A stretch of 64,000 bases of DNA, from assembly GCF_012933545.1 (NCBI RefSeq), contig NZ_JAADJU010000005.1:370121-434120 (forward strand). Reading direction: 5' to 3'. A program made the position numbers and the translations under genes. This DNA is from Rouxiella aceris (GTDB taxonomy: Bacteria; Pseudomonadota; Gammaproteobacteria; Enterobacterales; Enterobacteriaceae). The notes under the pieces were generated by a model, which saw only the letters and a program-made list of their open reading frames with translations, searched no databases and was not told where the DNA came from. Below, piece by piece: positions 1 to 9,582 of this stretch; positions within the stretch are counted from its first letter, which is position 1, and every line of letters begins with the position of its first letter.

Positions 1-1389
1 GAAACTGAGGCCCATCATCTGCTCGCTCGCCGCATGGTAGCGGAATCTATCGTGCTGCTCAAAAACCACGATCATGCACTGCCGCTGCAAGCGCCAGGCT
101 GCAGCAAACTGTTGTTGGTTGGTGAAGGGGCCAAAAAACCGGTTATTCAGGGGTCGGGTTGTGCAACCACCACGCCGACTCGCGTGGATATCCCTTATGA
201 CGAAATCCACACCTATTGCCATGACAACATGACCCTTAGCTGGTGCCAGGGAACCAGTGATGACCTGGCGCAGCTGGCGGCATTACGTGATGAAGCCTGT
301 GCCGCGGCGCGCGACGCCGATCGCGTGGTGGTCTTTGTCAATAGCGAAGACGGTTATGACGGAGAGGGGTCTGACCGCCGTACGCTCGGTTTGCAACAGG
401 GGCACGATGCGTTGATCAGTGCCCTGGCCGCGGTTAACGATAAGGTGATCGTGGTGCTGGCAAATCCGGATGCGGTGGTGATGCCATGGCTGGCAGAGGT
501 TAGCGCCGTGGTGGAAACCTTCTATGCCGGTCAGGCAATGGGCGGCGGTCTGGCCGACGTGCTGTTTGGCGCGGTTAACCCTTGTGGCAAGCTGACGGTG
601 ACTTTCCCGCAACGTATGACCGATATTCCAGGCTGGCACAGTTACCCGGGGGAAAATGGTCGCCACTATTACAGCGAAGGGATTTTTGTCGGCTATCGCT
701 GGTATGACATCCGCAACCTCGAGCCGCTGTTCCCGTTTGGTTTTGGCCTTAGCTACAGCCAGTTCACCTACAGCGATATCGAGCTGGACCGCGATAGCCT
801 GCGGGAAGGTGAAACGGTCACCGTCAGTTTCACGCTCCACAATACCGGTAGCTATGCCGGCAAAGAAGTTTGCCAGCTTTACAGCCATTATCAGCATTCA
901 CTCCGTTCGCGTCCGGTGCAGGAACTGCGGGCTTTCTGCAAAGTCAGCCTTCAGCCCGGCGAGCAGCGTCGCGTTACGCTAAGCGTACCGGCCAGCGATC
1001 TGCGTTATTACGACGTCGGTCGTCAGCAATGGGTACTGGAGGACGGCCTGGTTTCTCTTCGCGTTGGCCCCCACTCCCGGCAATTGCCTCTGCAGGCTGA
1101 ACTGCGTTGTCTGAGCAAGGTTGCCCGTTACCGTTTGATCTCGCGTGATACCCAGCCGGTGTTTGTGCTGGAAAACCCGTTAGCGCGTGAGTACTTCAAT
1201 CGCTTTCTACAGGCTCAGCTGTCGGTGAATGCTGACGATGCCGACCGGATACTTGAGCACTGCAAAAATTCCTTTTTCAGTATTTTCACCACTTTCGATC
1301 GCCGCTTCCGTCAGCGTTTTGCGGATGAGGCTATTGAGCAACTGATCGCGGCGGTCAATCGCGCCATCGTAGAGCAGGAAACAGAGTAA
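1..1389 (+). CDS. Beta-glucosidase, glycoside hydrolase family 3 (5' end outside window)
   Basis: The frame is open from base 1, so the gene starts upstream; the ATG at 34 is internal. The fragment opens with the GH3 linker text ESIVLLKN, continues through a GH3 C-terminal alpha/beta domain (DGEGSDRRTLGL near nt 358-390 resembles the usual EG-x-DR segment), and has a fibronectin-III-like domain beginning near LFPFGFGLSYSQF (nt 730). About 90 residues follow that domain and are not part of the minimal GH3 plan. The nucleophile Asp would lie in the missing N-terminal barrel. The family hydrolyses terminal beta-glucosides or related sugars. It lies 62 bp before an ABC importer on the same strand, so its product or substrate may be linked to that importer (inference). 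Confidence 0.9.
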   Translation, partial: ETEAHHLLARRMVAESIVLLKNHDHALPLQAPGCSKLLLVGEGAKKPVIQGSGCATTTPTRVDIPYDEIHTYCHDNMTLSWCQGTSDDLAQLAALRDEACAAARDADRVVVFVNSEDGYDGEGSDRRTLGLQQGHDALISALAAVNDKVIVVLANPDAVVMPWLAEVSAVVETFYAGQAMGGGLADVLFGAVNPCGKLTVTFPQRMTDIPGWHSYPGENGRHYYSEGIFVGYRWYDIRNLEPLFPFGFGLSYSQFTYSDIELDRDSLREGETVTVSFTLHNTGSYAGKEVCQLYSHYQHSLRSRPVQELRAFCKVSLQPGEQRRVTLSVPASDLRYYDVGRQQWVLEDGLVSLRVGPHSRQLPLQAELRCLSKVARYRLISRDTQPVFVLENPLAREYFNRFLQAQLSVNADDADRILEHCKNSFFSIFTTFDRRFRQRFADEAIEQLIAAVNRAIVEQETE

Positions 1390-1451
1390 ACATAACAGCG
1401 GCTTTTATGCCGACACATAACAACGTTTCGCTATGCAGCAGGGGGATCAGG

Positions 1452-2537
1452 ATGAAAGAAAACAAACATTATACACGTCGTGACGCACTGAAATTGGGGA
1501 TGGGAGCAGCGGTGACTGCCGCTATGGCCCCCATGCTTATCAGCCGACCGGCCAGCGCGGCAGAAGTCACCACGCTGACGGTGGCCGATGTGGGCGGCCC
1601 TTATGGTGCAGGCTTTGGTAAGGCATTTTACCAACCCTTTGAACAGGCTACCGGCATCAAAATCGTCAATACCGTGCTGGGGCCGGACCCGGTGCCGCAA
1701 TTCCAGATGATGGTGGATACCAAAAACTATCTGTTCGATGTCGCGCTGCTCAACCCTGAGCATCTGGTTCGCCTGAACAAAATGCCCAAGCCCTATCTGG
1801 AAGACCTGCATCTACAGGTACCGGATCCGGAGAACTACGTGAAGGGTTCTATTACCCCGCAGTTTGGTGGTGTCAGCATTTATGCCCTGGCGCTTGGCTA
1901 TCGCACCGACAGCTTCGAAGGCAAGCCTGCGCCAACCAACTGGACTGATTTCTGGAACGTCGCCAAATTTAAAGGCCGTCGTGGCCTGTGGCGCAGCCCG
2001 GTATGCACGCTGGAACTGGCGCTGATGGCAGATGGTGTGGATCCGAAAAAACTCTATCCGCTGGACGTGGACCGGGCATTCCGTAGCCTCGACAAAATCC
2101 GCAGCAGCATTGATGTCTGGTGGACCAGCGGCGCACAGGCCACGCAGATGCTGCAAAGCGGTGAGCTGGATCTGATGAGTATCTGGAGCACCCGTGCTCA
2201 GACCGCCATTGACGCTGGTACCCCGGCTTCCATTGCCTGGGGGCAGGGGCTGTATAACATCGATGGCTTTACCATTCCGCACGGTAGTCCAAAACAGGAG
2301 GCCGCCCGCAAGTTTATTCAGTTCTGTATGGATGCGAAACGACAATCAATGTACGTCAACGATCTGGCCTGCGGCCCGACCAATATCAAAGCCTATGAAT
2401 TTATCGACAAGAAGAAAGCGGCGCTGCTACCGACGGCACCAGACCATATCCACAACCTGGCGGAAATGAGTGCCGATTACTGGGGTGACAACCAGGTGGC
2501 GCTGACCGAACGTTTTGAAAAGTGGGTAATAAGTTAA
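1452..2537 (+). CDS. ABC transporter substrate-binding protein, PotD/SBP_bac_8 type, Tat-exported
   Basis: A 361-residue periplasmic solute-binding protein. I place the start at ATG 1452, behind the purine-rich GGGGGATCAGG; an in-frame ATG at 1407 would put 15 odd residues before the signal. The signal has a twin-arginine motif (TRRDALKLG) and ends near SRPASAAE, so export folded by Tat is likely. The mature part resembles spermidine/putrescine-type binding proteins rather than CUT1 sugar-binding proteins. It is followed by a fused permease and a PotA-like ATPase, so the three form one importer. The ligand cannot be read from sequence; the upstream beta-glucosidase suggests a glycoside-derived molecule, but that is inference. 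Confidence 0.88.
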   Translation: MKENKHYTRRDALKLGMGAAVTAAMAPMLISRPASAAEVTTLTVADVGGPYGAGFGKAFYQPFEQATGIKIVNTVLGPDPVPQFQMMVDTKNYLFDVALLNPEHLVRLNKMPKPYLEDLHLQVPDPENYVKGSITPQFGGVSIYALALGYRTDSFEGKPAPTNWTDFWNVAKFKGRRGLWRSPVCTLELALMADGVDPKKLYPLDVDRAFRSLDKIRSSIDVWWTSGAQATQMLQSGELDLMSIWSTRAQTAIDAGTPASIAWGQGLYNIDGFTIPHGSPKQEAARKFIQFCMDAKRQSMYVNDLACGPTNIKAYEFIDKKKAALLPTAPDHIHNLAEMSADYWGDNQVALTERFEKWVIS

Positions 2538-2589
2538 TCCAGGCGGTGGCCGATCGCTCGCGCCACCTTGCCCTTTGGAGGATAGGTCC

Positions 2590-4353
2590 TTGGCAGAACT
2601 GGCATCATCGAATATGACAAAAAAGATACCCACCGCAAAACGGCGCTGGCATCCGCTGTGGCTTACCGCTCCCGGCTTGCTGTTTTTAGCCCTGTTTCTT
2701 GCCTGGCCAACGTTGAAGCTAATGCTGCTCAGCTTTCAAAACAGCGACGGCAGCTTGTCGCTGGATATCTGGCGGCAGATGTTTGGTGCTGGCATCTATG
2801 TGAAAGTGATGGTCAATACGTTCATTATTGCGCTGCAAACCACACTTGCCTGTCTGGTCGTCGGTTACCCGGTGACTTACTGGCTGTCACAGCGTAATGA
2901 AAATACCCGACGTCGGATAATGTGGCTGATTTTACTGCCATTCTGGACCAGTGCCTTGCTGAAAAACTTTGCCTGGCTGGTACTGCTTTCACGGCGCGGG
3001 ATACTGTCGGAAATCCTTATGTCCCTGGGGGCCGACCAGCCGCTGAATGTGCTCTATACCCGCGGCGTGGTGGTGTTCGCTATGGCGCACAGCATGTTGC
3101 CACTGGCTATTATCACCATGTTGCAGACCATGACCGGCATTGACAGCGGGTTGACGCGAGCCGGCTACACGCTGGGCGCCTCACGTGCGCAGAGTTTCTG
3201 GCGCATCTTTTTCCCGCTGTCTATGCCTGGAGTGGTTGCTGCCTGCCTGCTGATTTTTATCGGTTCACTGGGCTTCTTTATCACCCCGGCGCTGCTGGGT
3301 AGCCCACAGGATTCAGTCATTGGCCAGTTGCTGATCACCCAGGTCCAGCAGTTGCTCAACTGGCGTCTGGCCGGTGCCGTCGCCATGCTATTGCTGGTGA
3401 CGACGCTTATCGTCTGTTTCTGCTACGACAAGTTGTTCGGTATGTCAGCTATCTCCGGCGGCGAAAGCCACGCCAGCAGTAAAGGGATCCGCCGTATCGG
3501 CCATGGTATGACGGCAGCGGCGGCACAGATTTCTGACGGTATCCTTGCCGGTTTATCGCGTATTCCTGGGCATCCCCGTTTTGGCTGGTTGCTACCGTTG
3601 TTTAGCATATTGGTGATTTTGGTACTGATCTCGCCGGTGATCTCCTTCCTGCCGATGGCATTCAGCAGTTCCAGTTTCCTGCAATTTCCTCCGCCGGGTT
3701 TTTCGCTGCGTTGGATGCACAACTATCTGCAATCGCCAATCTGGACCGGGGCTACCGTCCGTTCATTCGGCATTGCGCTTGTGGCCGGTATTTTCTCGGT
3801 ACTGATCTCGGGTATGGCCGCCTTTGGCTTGGCGCGTCATCAGGGAAAATCTGGCAGTCTGGTCGTGATGACGTTCTTGCTGCCGATGATTATCCCCAAT
3901 ATTGTCACCGCCGTTTCGCTGTTCTATCTGTTTGCCAATATGGGGCTGGTGGGGTCCGATCTGGGGATTATTCTCGGGCATACCGTGATGGCTATCCCGG
4001 TGGTCTTTATCATTATTCTGACCACCTTCAAGGACTATGACTGGCGGCTGGATCAGGCAGCGGGCACCCTGGGTGCCAACCGCTGGCGGACGTTACGGGA
4101 GATCACACTGCCGTTGATAAAAAGCAGTCTGATCGCCGCTTTTATCTTCGGCTTCCTCAACTCCTTTGAAGAACTGACGGTGGCGCTGTTTGTCGGCGGA
4201 GGGGTGAAACAAACTCTGCCCAAACAGATGTGGGATGACGTTTTACTTTCGGTGACGCCAACGCTGGCGGCGGCGTCAGTGATCATCCTTTCCGTGGTTA
4301 CGCTGTTGTTTATCATTGCCGAACGTTCGCGGCATAAAGCCGACGAGCTATAA
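2590..4353 (+). CDS. ABC transporter permease, two PotB/PotC-like units fused in one chain
   Basis: About 587 residues, twice the usual 270-300 of a polyamine-type permease. Two transmembrane modules are separated by a charged linker near residues 285-330. Each carries its own EAA-type ATPase contact loop: GYTLGASRAQSFWRIFFPLS near residue 191 and AAGTLGANRWRTLREITLPL near residue 490. I chose the TTG at 2590 because GGAGG (2577-2581) sits 8 nt before it. The in-frame ATG at 2614 has no clear ribosome site and the TTG at 2575 overlaps the GGAGG. It probably forms the whole membrane channel with the neighbouring binding protein and ATPase. Confidence 0.88.
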   Translation: MAELASSNMTKKIPTAKRRWHPLWLTAPGLLFLALFLAWPTLKLMLLSFQNSDGSLSLDIWRQMFGAGIYVKVMVNTFIIALQTTLACLVVGYPVTYWLSQRNENTRRRIMWLILLPFWTSALLKNFAWLVLLSRRGILSEILMSLGADQPLNVLYTRGVVVFAMAHSMLPLAIITMLQTMTGIDSGLTRAGYTLGASRAQSFWRIFFPLSMPGVVAACLLIFIGSLGFFITPALLGSPQDSVIGQLLITQVQQLLNWRLAGAVAMLLLVTTLIVCFCYDKLFGMSAISGGESHASSKGIRRIGHGMTAAAAQISDGILAGLSRIPGHPRFGWLLPLFSILVILVLISPVISFLPMAFSSSSFLQFPPPGFSLRWMHNYLQSPIWTGATVRSFGIALVAGIFSVLISGMAAFGLARHQGKSGSLVVMTFLLPMIIPNIVTAVSLFYLFANMGLVGSDLGIILGHTVMAIPVVFIIILTTFKDYDWRLDQAAGTLGANRWRTLREITLPLIKSSLIAAFIFGFLNSFEELTVALFVGGGVKQTLPKQMWDDVLLSVTPTLAAASVIILSVVTLLFIIAERSRHKADEL

Positions 4354-4362
4354 GGAGAAAGC

Positions 4363-5400
4363 ATGTCCTCTGTTAAGTTGAAAGTTGAACAGATCGCCAA
4401 ATACTTCGGCCCCACCAAAGTATTGCAGGATCTGGATCTGACAGTACAAAAAGGGGAGCTGTTGACCCTGCTTGGTTCCTCCGGCTCAGGTAAAACCACG
4501 CTGCTGCAGATTATCAGCGGTTTGACGGAACCTACGTCGGGCCGTCTGCTGATTGACGGTAAAGATGAAACCTGGACGCCGGTCCATCAGCGCGATATCG
4601 GTGTAGTGTTTCAGAACTATGCCCTTTTCCCGCATCTGACCATTGAAGAAAACGTTGCCTTCCCGCTGCGTATGCGCAAACTGCCTGGTGCTGAAGTCGC
4701 CCGCAAGGTGAAAAATGCGCTGGGAATGGTGGAACTTGGCCATGTTGCACAACGTTTTCCCCGTGCCTTATCGGGCGGGCAACAACAACGGGTGGCCCTG
4801 GCGCGTTGCCTGGTTTACCAGCCAGGGATCATTTTGATGGATGAGCCCTTGGGGGCGCTGGACCGTCAACTGCGCGAGACCATGCAGATGGAAATCCGCC
4901 GTATTCACCGCGAATCCGGGGCCACCATTATCTTTGTTACCCACGATCAGGAAGAGGCGTTGGCACTTTCAGACCGTATCTGCCTGATGAATGAAGGGCG
5001 CATTGTGCAGATTGATACGCCGCAGGCTATTTATGAACAACCCCGTTCGACCTTTGTCGCCGAATTTATTGGTCTGTCGAATATTCTCAATGGTCACGTG
5101 CAGGGCAATCAGCTGGTGACCAGGCAGGGAACTTTCGCTTTGCCTCACAGCGCTTTCACTACGGGGCAGGCGTCGCTGGTGATCCGCCCTGAACATATCC
5201 GCCTCTCCCGTGCCGGGACGGCGCTGCTGGAAGGGGAAATTTGTGAGCGGATCTACGCTGGTTCGGAAACTCGTCTGGTGGTAGCACTGACGGATGGCGC
5301 GCGTTTTATCGTACGCAGCACGGGCATGTCCGGCGACAAGATCGGCGATTTTGTTTCGCTGGGCTGGGATGTGCAACACAGTCTGTTACTTTCTGCCTGA
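4363..5400 (+). CDS. ABC transporter ATP-binding protein, PotA-like
   Basis: A 345-residue ATPase that powers the adjacent importer. Walker A GSSGSGKTT is near residue 38, signature LSGGQQQR near 136, Walker B LMDEPLGALD near 158, and the switch histidine in VTHDQEE near 193. The C-terminal 100 residues match a TOBE-type regulatory domain as in PotA/FbpC. The gene starts 9 nt after the permease stop behind AAGGAGAAAGC, which fits translation as one operon. A strong hairpin terminator follows immediately. Confidence 0.92.
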   Translation: MSSVKLKVEQIAKYFGPTKVLQDLDLTVQKGELLTLLGSSGSGKTTLLQIISGLTEPTSGRLLIDGKDETWTPVHQRDIGVVFQNYALFPHLTIEENVAFPLRMRKLPGAEVARKVKNALGMVELGHVAQRFPRALSGGQQQRVALARCLVYQPGIILMDEPLGALDRQLRETMQMEIRRIHRESGATIIFVTHDQEEALALSDRICLMNEGRIVQIDTPQAIYEQPRSTFVAEFIGLSNILNGHVQGNQLVTRQGTFALPHSAFTTGQASLVIRPEHIRLSRAGTALLEGEICERIYAGSETRLVVALTDGARFIVRSTGMSGDKIGDFVSLGWDVQHSLLLSA

Positions 5401-5412
5401 TGTAATAATCTG

Positions 5413-5450
5413 ATAAATAACTCGGCTTTCAAGAAGGCTGAGTTATTTAT
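5413..5450 (+). terminator. Terminator after the ABC importer operon
   Basis: Near-perfect hairpin with arms 5413-5430 and 5433-5450 (ATAAATAACTC matching GAGTTATTTAT, then GGCTTTC paired with GAAGGCT through two G-U pairs). The arms themselves supply the A- and T-rich flanks, so it may work in both directions. Confidence 0.75.
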
Positions 5451-5704
5451 TGACAACTATTTCACCCAGACTGTTTTTATTTTTCCATGAGCGATTGATT
5501 GCATAAATATAAAGTGCCTGTTGAAACATAAAATTATTGGTGAAAACCAAGGCATTAATTTGCGTACTGGTAATGGGTATCAGCCTAATCAATTTATGTT
5601 TAGAAGCACGTTTTTTACTATTTTACCTTAATACAACAGTTCAATAATCTTGGCATATAGCGCAGTGCTGGTGAGTAAATCCCATAATTTAATTAAAGGA
5701 TGCA
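5451..5704. other. AT-rich intergenic leader before the monooxygenase gene
   Basis: No coding frame or tRNA is visible. The stretch is clearly more AT-rich than its neighbours and must hold the promoter for the gene at 5708; I could not pick a convincing -35/-10 pair. Confidence 0.4.
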
Positions 5705-5707
5705 GTG

Positions 5708-6964
5708 ATGATCTTTGAAACAACAGTGGTTGATACCGTGGTCATTGGTGCGGGTCAGGCCGGCGTGGCGATGAGTGAGCATCTGACTCATCTGGGCATT
5801 CCCCATCTGGTTTTGGAAAAAAAACGCATTGCTGAAGCCTGGCGAAGCGGACGCTGGGACTCTCTGGTCGCGAATGGCCCGGCCTGGCACGATCGTTTTC
5901 CCAATATGGAATTTCCGGGAATTAGCGCCGACGGTTTTGTGCCGAAAGAGCAGGTCGCCGATTATTTTGAAGCCTATGCGGCAAAATTTAACGCACCAAT
6001 CTACACGGGTGTGGAAGTAAAACACGTGGAACGCAACGTCGGTCGCCCTGGGTTTATTATTGAAACCAATGAAGGAGTGATTGAAGCTCGTCATGTGGTC
6101 GCTGCGACCGGGCCATTTCAGCGTCCGGTTATTCCGGCCATTGCAGGGGAAATAGAAAATCTGCATCAGATGCACTCTGCCGAGTATAAGAACCCGCAAC
6201 AGTTGGGTACCGGCGCGGTGCTGATTGTTGGCGCGGGCTCTTCCGGAGTACAGATTGCCGATGAACTTCAGCGAGCAGGTAAGGAAGTTTATCTCTCTGT
6301 AGGTGCGCACGACCGTCCACCGCGTTCTTATCGTCAGCGTGATTTCTGCTGGTGGTTGGGAGTGCTGGGGCTGTGGGATGCCGCCGCCAGTCAACCAGGT
6401 AAAGAGCATGTCACTATTGCCGTCAGCGGCGCTCGCGGTGGTCATACCGTTGATTTCCGGGCGTTGGCCTATCAGGGGGTGAAACTGGTTGGGTTGACCA
6501 AAGCCGTTACCGACGGGAAGATTATTTTTCAGCCCGATTTGGCGGAAAATATTGCCCGTGGTGATGAGAATTATCTTTCCCTGCTGGATGCGGCTGATGC
6601 ATATATTGCGCGTAATGGCCTGGATTTACCTGAAGAACCACAAGCCCGTCAGTTCCTGGCCGATCCTGACTGCGCTACCCACCCCTTGTTGCAACTGGAT
6701 ATCAAAGAAGCAGGTATCACCACAATTATCTGGGCGACAGGTTATAGTCTGGATTACAGTTGGCTAAATGTTGCTGCTTTCGATGAAAATAATAAACCAA
6801 AGCATCAGCGCGGTATATCCAGTGAGCAAGGCGTTTATTTTCTCGGGCTACCCTGGCTATCACGTCGAGGCTCTACTTTTATATGGGGCGTCTGGCATGA
6901 TGCAAAATATATTGCCGACCATATAGCCACACAGCGGAAATATAGCGAGTACGGCAAGAAATAA
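5708..6964 (+). CDS. Flavin-containing monooxygenase-like FAD/NAD(P) oxidoreductase
   Basis: About 418 residues. The N-terminal FAD-binding motif GAGQAG is near residue 14, a second dinucleotide motif GAGSSG near 176, and the FMO-type ATGY motif (IWATGYSLDYSWL) near 343, followed by a G-rich WLSRRGSTFIWGV end. This is the CzcO/FMO group, which uses NADPH and O2 to oxygenate soft nucleophiles, ketones or indole-type acids; the substrate is unknown. AAGGA at 5696-5700 sits 7 nt before ATG 5708, so I prefer it to the GTG at 5705. It stands alone, with terminators on both sides. Confidence 0.85.
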   Translation: MIFETTVVDTVVIGAGQAGVAMSEHLTHLGIPHLVLEKKRIAEAWRSGRWDSLVANGPAWHDRFPNMEFPGISADGFVPKEQVADYFEAYAAKFNAPIYTGVEVKHVERNVGRPGFIIETNEGVIEARHVVAATGPFQRPVIPAIAGEIENLHQMHSAEYKNPQQLGTGAVLIVGAGSSGVQIADELQRAGKEVYLSVGAHDRPPRSYRQRDFCWWLGVLGLWDAAASQPGKEHVTIAVSGARGGHTVDFRALAYQGVKLVGLTKAVTDGKIIFQPDLAENIARGDENYLSLLDAADAYIARNGLDLPEEPQARQFLADPDCATHPLLQLDIKEAGITTIIWATGYSLDYSWLNVAAFDENNKPKHQRGISSEQGVYFLGLPWLSRRGSTFIWGVWHDAKYIADHIATQRKYSEYGKK

Positions 6965-7051
6965 ACAGGGAAGGTAGCGCGGGTATATTAGCTTAAGAGT
7001 CAATAGACGGCTCTGTAGGCATGTTTACATCTGAATACAGCAAACCAGCAA

Positions 7052-7082
7052 CCCCCCAGCCAGCGACTTTACTGGCCGGGGG
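7052..7082. terminator. Terminator between convergent monooxygenase and MFS genes
   Basis: GC-rich hairpin, CCCCCCAGCCAG (7052-7063) facing CTGGCCGGGGG (7072-7082), followed by ATTTATTA on the + strand. It lies between two convergent genes and fits a terminator for the rightward gene. Confidence 0.7.
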
Positions 7083-7120
7083 ATTTATTAACAAAGCATA
7101 TGCTTTGGTTTATTAGCGAT

Positions 7121-8440
7121 TCAGTTTGGCTGCGCGGTCTTGATAAACATGGCCGTAAAGGCTGAGAGTAAACAGCCTGCCATCAGGTAAATGGCAACGC
7201 TATGCCATGCGCCACCCGAGAAAGTCAGCAATGCTGCGGCAATAAAAGGAGTAAAGCCGCCGCCCACCACGCTGGCGACCTGGTAACCCACGCCTGCACC
7301 GCTGTAACGGTAACTCGCCCCGAACATTTCCGTAAACATCGGCTGCTGGACGCAGACCACCATATCATGGGCGATATTTGCCAGCATCAGCGAGAAGATC
7401 ACCACACCGATAATCGAACGGGCTTCCAACGCGATAAAGAAGGGGAAGGCGCTCAGCGCACCGAGGAGTGCACCGGTGATATAGATGCGGCGTCGTCCGA
7501 AACGATCAGCCATCCAGGCGAACAACGGAATCGTCAGGCAACTGATACCGCCGACCAGCAACCCGATATTCAGAAATAGTTCGCGCGGTAGTCCCAGGTT
7601 CTGCGTCGAGTAGTTAAGCGCGAACGCCGTAACGATATACATTGTCAGCAGTTCGCACAGGCGCAGGGCGATTATTTTTAAAAACGCCCCCGGGTGGCGT
7701 ATCAGTGCTTCGAATACCGGCAGACGTTTTTTCACCTGTTTTGGCTGCTCGATTTGTGCCCGTTCGAACTCGGCGGACTCTTCCATACCATTACGTACCC
7801 AGAGCGCGCCCAGCACCAGCACAATGCTGAACAGGAACGGTAACCGCCAGCCCCAGCTCAGGAACTGCTCGTTGGTGGTCAGGCTACTGATCAGCGACAC
7901 CAATCCGGTAGAGAGCAGCAGGCCAACGCCATATCCCACCTGGATCCCGCTGCTATAGAAGGCTTTTTTTCCGGAAGGCGCGCTTTCAACGGCCAGTAGC
8001 GCCGCACCACCCCATTCACCACCCACGGCAAATCCCTGAATAGCACGCAGGGTGACCAGCAGGGCAGGCGCCCACCAGCCGATGGTGGCAAACGAGGGAA
8101 GAATACCAATACAGGCGGTGGCAATGCCCATCATCCAGACGGTCATCATCAGCATCCGTTTGCGGCCCAGACGATCGCCGAAATGGCCGAAGACAATGCC
8201 ACCAAGTGGACGGAATAAGAAGCCGACGCCAAAGATGGCAAAGGCGGCAAGCGTGCCCATTGCCGGAGCAATTTTCGGGAAAAACTCGCTGTTAAACACC
8301 AGTGCCGCGGTGATGCCGTAGAGTAAAAAATCGAACCAGTCTACCACTGCACCAACGAAGCTGCCCCAGGCAGCGCGTCGGGCGCGGTTAAATGAAGGGG
8401 CCTCCTCATCGGGGCGGGGGGTAATGAGCGTGGAGTCCAT
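7121..8440 (-). CDS. MFS transporter, metabolite:H+ symporter (MHS) family
   Basis: A 439-residue inner-membrane protein with about 12 predicted helices. WGSFVGAVVDWFDFLLYG at the N-terminus and GHFGDRLGRKR in the first cytoplasmic loop are typical of the MHS family (ShiA, ProP and KgtP relatives). Members take up small organic acids or osmolytes with protons. The gene is monocistronic by spacing, and the substrate cannot be assigned. Its promoter must lie in 8441-8813. Confidence 0.88.
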   Translation of the reverse strand: MDSTLITPRPDEEAPSFNRARRAAWGSFVGAVVDWFDFLLYGITAALVFNSEFFPKIAPAMGTLAAFAIFGVGFLFRPLGGIVFGHFGDRLGRKRMLMMTVWMMGIATACIGILPSFATIGWWAPALLVTLRAIQGFAVGGEWGGAALLAVESAPSGKKAFYSSGIQVGYGVGLLLSTGLVSLISSLTTNEQFLSWGWRLPFLFSIVLVLGALWVRNGMEESAEFERAQIEQPKQVKKRLPVFEALIRHPGAFLKIIALRLCELLTMYIVTAFALNYSTQNLGLPRELFLNIGLLVGGISCLTIPLFAWMADRFGRRRIYITGALLGALSAFPFFIALEARSIIGVVIFSLMLANIAHDMVVCVQQPMFTEMFGASYRYSGAGVGYQVASVVGGGFTPFIAAALLTFSGGAWHSVAIYLMAGCLLSAFTAMFIKTAQPN

Positions 8441-8813
8441 AATTGTCCTGTCCGTTACTAAAATTTCTAAAATTTTTAGTTATTAAAAGTGAAAAAGGTT
8501 ACTCACATTGTAAGAAGTAAAATAAAAACCGTGACTGAGACTACAGTGACAACAGCCCAGGCGAAAACTGTTTTGCAAAGCAATTGCAGGAAAGGGGAAT
8601 TTAACACAGGGAATGAGGATGCGCAGACGATTATCCTCCGGCGGGGGCGCAAAGAGTGCGCATTGGCCCACCAGTGTATCCTGCGTTACAACATACTGGT
8701 CAGCAAAAACGCGGCAATTTGCGCCTGGTGTGATCAATTTTTATTTGCTTAGCCAGGAGCGTAGCACCCCTCTGGGATAGCAATTTCGCCCCTTGGCATT
8801 TTAGTCTTGGGTT
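8441..8813. other. Intergenic region upstream of the MHS transporter
   Basis: About 370 bp between two leftward genes. It holds the transporter promoter and the 3' region of the SDR operon. Reading frames on both strands here lack a ribosome site and any family resemblance. I saw no terminator hairpin after the SDR gene. Confidence 0.4.
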
Positions 8814-9533
8814 TTAAAAAACAAGCTTGCCAATCGATGCGCCGCCATCCACATACAAAGTCTGCCCTGTCATAAAAGCAGCATCCTCAGACATCAGAAA
8901 AGCAATAGTTGCCGCAATCTCTTCCGGTCTACCAAACCGCTTCATGGGTACTCCCGCAAGATAACGCTTTTCCCCCTCGCTTCCAGGAGGATTGTTTGCC
9001 CGGAACAGCGCTGTCTCGGTTGGCCCCGGTGCAACGGCATTTACCGTAATTCCGCTTTGCGCAAGTTCCAGCGCCCAATTACGGGTGAAACTAATCAGTG
9101 CAGCTTTTGCCGCTGCATAAGCAGTACGCTCTACGCTGCCCAGTACCGTAAGGCTGGATATATTGATGATTCGGCCCCAGCCACGTTCTTGCATACCAGC
9201 CAGGATGGCCTGCGTTCCCTGTACTGCCGGATAGAGATTGACGCGCATAACCTCATCAAATGAAGCTAAATCAATCTCTCCAAGACGCTGGGGCTTAACC
9301 AGACCAACATTATTTACGATCCCGTCAAAAGCAAAACGCTGACTAATCTGTTCAACTGTTTGTTGTGTTTCTTGTTCGTCTGAAAGATCTACGCTAAGCA
9401 AGGTACCGGGAAAATTATCTATAACTCCGCGCGCAAGACCGACGACGTGATGGCCCTCTTGGGCGAGACGATGGGCAAGTGCCAGCCCAATGCCCTTACT
9501 GGCACCGGTTATTAAAAAAGTTCTACTCATCAT
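8814..9533 (-). CDS. SDR-family oxidoreductase
   Basis: A 239-residue classical short-chain dehydrogenase. The nucleotide motif TGASKGIG is at residues 9-16, NNVG at 74-77, catalytic Ser in NISS near 126, and Tyr139-x3-Lys143 (YAAAK). It resembles FabG-like 3-oxoacyl or other NAD(P)-dependent alcohol/ketone reductases; the substrate is unknown. It is the last gene of a leftward GST-peroxiredoxin-SDR cluster (50 bp after the peroxiredoxin), which points to detoxification of reactive electrophiles or aldehydes (inference). Confidence 0.9.
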   Translation of the reverse strand: MMSRTFLITGASKGIGLALAHRLAQEGHHVVGLARGVIDNFPGTLLSVDLSDEQETQQTVEQISQRFAFDGIVNNVGLVKPQRLGEIDLASFDEVMRVNLYPAVQGTQAILAGMQERGWGRIINISSLTVLGSVERTAYAAAKAALISFTRNWALELAQSGITVNAVAPGPTETALFRANNPPGSEGEKRYLAGVPMKRFGRPEEIAATIAFLMSEDAAFMTGQTLYVDGGASIGKLVF

Positions 9534-9582
9534 TGACTCCAGGAATGGCCTCTGGCCTCTCTTGCCAGAGGATTAAATGGCT

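Noticed and set aside
283..897. Long antisense frame in the beta-glucosidase gene
   Set aside because: It mirrors the coding strand of a clear GH3 domain; low-complexity histidine-rich product with no start signals.
8483..8752. Open frames on both strands between the SDR and MHS genes
   Set aside because: No ribosome site, no family likeness and odd composition; the stretch is better read as the transporter's promoter region.
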